DNA of 64,000 nucleotides, taken from contig NC_059471.1 of the NCBI RefSeq assembly GCF_018139145.2, positions 206,355,494 through 206,419,493 on the forward strand, written 5' to 3'. Position numbers and translations under genes: made by a program. Shown here piece after piece: positions 59,074 to 64,000 of this stretch. This stretch comes from Gymnogyps californianus. Its lineage: Eukaryota > Chordata > Aves > Accipitriformes > Cathartidae. Each line of letters starts with the position of its first letter. Position 1 is the first letter of the stretch. The notes below the pieces were generated by a model. It did no database searches. It was not told where the DNA came from and was given only the letters and a program-made list of their open reading frames with translations.

Positions 59074-62000
59074 CAACACCACTGAGCAAGTCACAAAACA
59101 GCATCAGAAAAGACCATCAAAGGAGGTGCATTAAAGGTGACTGACCAAAGCATTACCAAGCCATGCAGCATTGCTGTGTGGCCAAACAAATAATCCTGAA
59201 TATTTGGCATACATTACCACAAAAAGTGCCAACCTGGACAGATGAAGCTAATAACATGATGAAAGAAAAGGCTGATTATCTCCCCCTGGTCTCCTTGTTT
59301 TGTCACAGAAGTGGCAGGCGTATTATAATGAATATTGGTTCCGTTACCATATTTAAAAACTAAAACAAAAAACCAACAACAAAATAAAAAATCCCAGTGT
59401 TCTTTCTACACCACCAGGGCCTAGAAGAAAAGAAGTCTCCAGATATTTGAAGGAAAAAAAGCCCTAAGAAAAGTCTCTTTCTTATAAATCTTCTGCTCTT
59501 ACTGACACCCCAATCACTAGGTTATTTCAGGAAAAAGACAAGTGTGCATGTGCGTGTCCCCACTTTTTTTTTAAATTTTTTTTTTTTAAATTACTTCATG
59601 CTCATAGCAGTTAGTAAAAGTACTACTACTACTAATATTGTTTACTGTGATTAGGGTGATATGTGATTGTACTAATTTAATGTTGCTTTCTACAGAGAGT
59701 TTTCATATTTTGTAGTTAATGGAAACATCAATGCTAAACTATTTTAACCCTTTTTATACTATATACTGCAGCAAAGTCACTGCACGCAAACATTTGTTCT
59801 CCTCTCTGGAAACAACAGATACAAGCCCTTGCAAAGGAAACAAAGGCAGAAATTCAGTCTAGACTCTGGTCTATGATTATCTGGAAGCTATGTACAATTT
59901 GGCTTGAAATAATAAACTGATCGGAAACGAAACATTAGAATAGCTGGTGATAAGGAGGTTCACTGGCATTGCTCTGTAAAGAAACTCGTGTTCTGCATAA
60001 GCATTAGGGTGTTTTTGGGTAATGCACATTGCTAGACTGAGCAAATGAAATCAGAAATTACACATCTCTGAAGTAAAATTTGGACTTAAACAACCCTCAA
60101 ATGACTAATTCGTAAATATATATACACGTAAGTATTTAAGCCCTTGCAAACTGCTAAGAAAATTAGGGACAGAAAACATTCGGTGACAGGGCCAAGAAAT
60201 GCTCTCTTTCACCCTGCCAATGGATGCACCAGTAAATGCTCAACACAAAAAAGGCAGCAGCTATCTCCTCTCACGACCAATGCCCTGGCAGATCCTCTAC
60301 TGGTTTGGACTGATGCTAAACTAGCAATTTTGCAATCTGCATCTCTTATCCTTCCATGCCCAACCTCCAACTTCTTTGTGGGGTATCAAACAAGATCCTT
60401 GTGTGGCATCAACTGAGATCTGGACTGAGTTGATTAAGCTCCAACAGCGTAAGACCTTGACACAGGTGGAAGAGTAGCAATAGAGCTGGGAATGGTCACA
60501 ATAAAAACCAGCTAAGTCACAAGCATTGCTGAAACATTGCAAGAGGAAAGCAGTTACCACGCTATAACGCAGCCCACTTCCATCTCCTTATTTATAGACT
60601 ATCCTCCTTTCAGAAATTTGCTTTGCATAAAGGCAGATAGGTCAACTCCTTTGAAGAAAAGTCAGTATACAGGAACTGCATTCTTCAAGAAACCTGGCTG
60701 TATGGTGACATTATCACAGGTTCCCAATAGAGAAAACATTTCTTTTCCCCTAAGAAAGTATATGAGCATTGGGTAATACAGTAAGTAGATTTTTGTAATT
60801 TTTTTGTGTCATTTTTAATAATTTTTTTATCATTAGCTCATTAATTTTTTGGTCTAGATTGAAGTACATAAATTTAGATATTTAAACCCTTTTATGCTAA
60901 AGGTTTTCTTTGGGTTTTACATATACCTTTATACTTGACAACATAAAAGAGCATTCAAGTAAGCAAGCTACTGTGTGACACAGCAAAGGCCACAGAGAGG
61001 AAAGGAAGGTTTCCTGTGAAGAAATTCCTTCCCAGCACTTTCGATTTGATGATAAATTCATTTAAGTGCTAAAGTTTAAAAAACAAAAAGAAAACCCAAC
61101 AAAATCCCTGCCCTTCCCAGCAATCCATCCCAGATCCATCATACTGCAATGAACTAGAAGTCGCATAATTATGACCAAAGTTAATCACCACTTCCAAAAT
61201 CAAACCAGAAGTGATTCCATAAACTCTGAAACAAGCTCAACCAGGGATCACCAGATGTCATAGGAAGACCATATTTGAGCCACAGGTAAAATTAGCCTAA
61301 ATTAACATAAAACTAAAGGCTCACTTTCCTCATGAGCAGAAGATGACCCATCACTGGTAGCAGCCACGACAGGCCACCTACCAGCACTGTGCAAACAAGA
61401 AAAGAAGAGAGCATTACTAGACCTTTGTTCTCCTTTGTACACTTCACCCAGGGGCTCTTACGGAGCAGGTCAGTAACTGCTCAGTCTTGGTGTTCCAGCT
61501 ACATGCTGCAAAACATCAAGACTTTTCATACTGAACGTAGGGTAACTACGCTGTTGTTCCTGGCAGCCCACAGAAAAGTGGCCCTTTGTCAGCTAAGAAC
61601 CCACAATTGTTTCCTGAAACCATATGTCAGTAGGCACCTAAGATGTGAAGTTCTTACAGCACTCCTTTCCGGGTACACAGGATGGCCAACACATGGCCAG
61701 TTTCCTAGGGCATCTGCAGACCACAACTGCTTCCTCCAACAGATAAAGTTTTTCTGATCCCAAGCAAGCAAAACTAATTCTGACATATTACTTCTTATTC
61801 TGAAGCTTTTTAGAATTAATATTCCAATATTCTCCTTTGAACATTTAGGAGGAGATTTAAATCTCAGCAGCAAAACTAAGGTTTTAGAAGTACTTTGCTT
61901 CATGGCTAGTTAAGGGCACGCTCTGTAAACAATAATGGTCTATTACATTTTCATTTGAAATTCTCTGTTTTCTTAAATGTTTAGAAGATGACACTTAGAC

Positions 62001-63344
62001 AAGCTTAAGAAACTTGTGTTCTCGTATCTCACTTCAGGGCCACCTCATGTCAGCAATTAAATTAGAAAAGAAATGTAAATTTTAATTTGTATCATTTTAG
62101 CATTTCACAATCCTATGCCTGTATATTCTAAAATATGAGTGAAGTGACAGAAAAAGAAAATTTTAAGTAGATCTTAGATTTGTTTTTTTTTTTTTTTTTA
62201 AAAACCAGTCTTTTCTGATTTTCTAATCAATGTTGTATTTCCATTGCTATGTACATGGCAATGAAATTGTCAGAATACCATCTAGATATGGTTTCCCTAA
62301 CTTCTTAATGTGTTTGCTGATTGATTTCAGTACAGAAATGCAAAATACGGCCTTTAAAAGAAAAGATAAGTAATCCAGAGACATACCAATCATCAAGTAG
62401 CCAAAAAACAAGTAAGTTTCAGAAAAACATTACCTAGAATCAGTAATACAACATCAGCCAGATACATATAATCTGGCTCCAAACAAGCCAGCTCTAGATT
62501 TGAAAGATAAAAGCCACTCAGGTGAGAGCTAGACCCTGCATACGTCTATACTGGGGAATGTGGGAATACACATCTGGAGCCAGGAACTACTCCAACATGT
62601 CAGGAGGAAAGCTGGGCTGGCAGAGCCTACCAAGGTCCTCCTTCTTTCCCGGGGGCGGATGGAGGGGCAAAACAAAAAGCTAACCCCCCAACAGTTTGTA
62701 GGCAACACATTTGCTGTGGCATTAGATGTCCTGCAAAGCAAACCAAGTCCAGAGCTTAGATGGGGCCACCAGCATAAATTAGTTCTGCCACAGCCCAGCA
62801 TTGACACCACCGCCTTGTCTCCAGCTTTGGAGCTACTGTCTCTGTGCTGCACTGCTCTGTAGCATTTAGATGCATCATTCACAGGAGAAGCAAGGAGACA
62901 GCTCCACATTTCTCCTACTAGGATGAAAAGAAGTTTTGCTCCACTTCCTCCAGACAATGCTTGATATGAAGGTTTCATAACTACCTTCCTGGGACCTTTT
63001 GTAGCACCTCAGCTCCAACTGCAAGTGAAACAGCTATTTCATTACACGTTTTCCATACCCACATGTATTTCCCCCTTACCCTCCCTTTTTCTGGAACACA
63101 GCAGTGCGCATTAAAACTAAGGAATGCATCTCCTCTTTGAACTTCTGTGTTTCTAGCTCTTCATCTACAAAACAAATTCAAGCAGGCAATAAACTTTTCT
63201 CCCCCTGTGCCATTACTCGTAATGCTAATGTTCAAGAAATTGTCTGCTGCTGCTGAAATCGCAATAACCGGCTCATTTGCAGCAAGGCAGTCATATTCAA
63301 ACATAAAATGCAGTAGAATGCAACCTCTTGAGACAGTATTATAT

Positions 63345-63450
63345 TAAAGTTACCAATAAAGGCCCCAACTCTTTTTCCATTAAAAGTACAGTAACTCTTT
63401 CCACTCAATTCAATGCAATTTGGATTGGGCCTAAGCTACTCCTTTTAAAC
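63345..63450. mobile_element. possible amniote palindromic DNA element remnant
   Basis: aataaaggccccaactc at one end and ttggattgggcctaagc at the other, with cactcaattcaatgcaa between, resembles an old inverted-repeat element with 'gggcc' ends. Weak. Confidence 0.35.
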
Positions 63451-64000
63451 ACAAGGTCAAACTTTCATCATGTGCCCTGGGAGAAGCCTAGTAATTCTAA
63501 CCTGGGTCTCCTTTCTGTTGGGCATTAACTGATTTTACATTCTATTCATCTCAAAATAATTCAGCTGTATGGTTATAAGAAACCACTTTTCTTAAGAAAA
63601 ATAAAGAATACATTATAATCAGAAAAAAAGTAAGTAACTATAGAAAGCTGTATAGTTTTGAATTTTTACTTGATTTACTTGTCTTGGCCAGGATAAAGTA
63701 AATCAAAACTTGTACGCAAGTTCAGCTATTTATGGCTTTTTCTTTCCTCTTTGCTTTGAAGCAAACAAAAGAATGCTATTAGAAAAGGAAAAAAACCCAC
63801 CACAATTCACTATCAAAATTTTTGCTGAAATGCTGTGATGTCATGCTATTTTTCTTTAGAAAATTTCTGTCAAAGCCAAGAAGTCATCAGTTAGTGCAGA
63901 AATCAGGCATTGCTATACTTTGGCTGTTCTGCTTTCCAGAATGGTATTGTTCAACTGACATTCAGAAGGAAGATAATGAGTCAAAAACCAGACATTCTTG

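Larger units (their letters stand above)
56799..64000. other. unique interval to window end, no gene recognised
   Basis: About 7.2 kb. A/C tracts at 57281-57312, 59359-59392 and 61079-61105, T-rich runs at 59564-59590 and 62183-62199, nested palindromes at 59050-59073, and possible MITE-like remnants at 58236-58305 and 63345-63450. The frames at 62529-62978 (minus, 149 codons) and 61389-61757 (plus, 122 codons) have no recognised domain. Confidence 0.5.

Noticed and set aside
62529..62978. 149-codon minus-strand open frame with a 100-codon plus-strand frame opposite
   Set aside because: Frames open on both strands over the same moderately GC-rich bases, which suggests composition and not coding.
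1..64000. tRNA, rRNA, CRISPR arrays, operons, phage or plasmid features
   Set aside because: I looked for typical T-loop sequences, regularly spaced repeats and compact gene order and found none. The sequence is vertebrate-like non-coding DNA.

Overview
The window looks like non-coding nuclear DNA from a bird, probably Neoaves. I base this on three solo LTRs of an avian ERVL-like family, several CR1 LINE copies ending in the CR1 3' repeat (ATTCTATGATTCT), old amniote CR1/L3-like and MIR-like remnants, and an AT-rich background with few CpGs. I see no bacterial features (operons, ribosome sites, tRNA, rRNA, CRISPR) and no cellular protein-coding exon I would defend. The species call is an inference from repeat families.

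Layout. 133-728 is a + strand solo LTR. 1033-1365 is a truncated CR1 (-). 8120-8650 is an ancient CR1/L3-like remnant (-). 10190-10340 is a short CR1 (+). 11820-11975 is MIR-like (+). 20330-20862 and 22160-22550 are ancient CR1 remnants (+). 25441-26032 is a solo LTR of a second subfamily (-), and 28794-29371 is a solo LTR like the first, with a perfect 5-bp target duplication. 34020-34320 is an ancient CR1 (-), and 41270-41430 is MIR-like (-). 41688-42565 is a longer CR1 (-) that keeps an open reading frame for the C-terminal part of its ORF2 protein. 46905-47275 is an ancient CR1 (+). Between these lies unique-looking sequence, consistent with a gene desert or a large intron.

Structure not explained by transposons: a perfect 24-bp palindrome at 13143-13166; a 50-bp tandem duplication at 44071-44170; GC- or CpG-rich patches near 12180-12520, 21480-21910, 36953-37245 and 51290-51960; canonical G-quadruplex motifs at 56775-56798 (+) and 37196-37238 (-); and about a dozen A/C-only tracts that lie mostly on the + strand. 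Small pairs of symmetric or AT-rich motifs suggest possible conserved enhancers, but only a multi-species alignment can decide this.

There is no set of genes working together here. I did not find a new biological system; the most checkable observations are the LTR regulatory modules, the CpG-rich patches and the palindrome.
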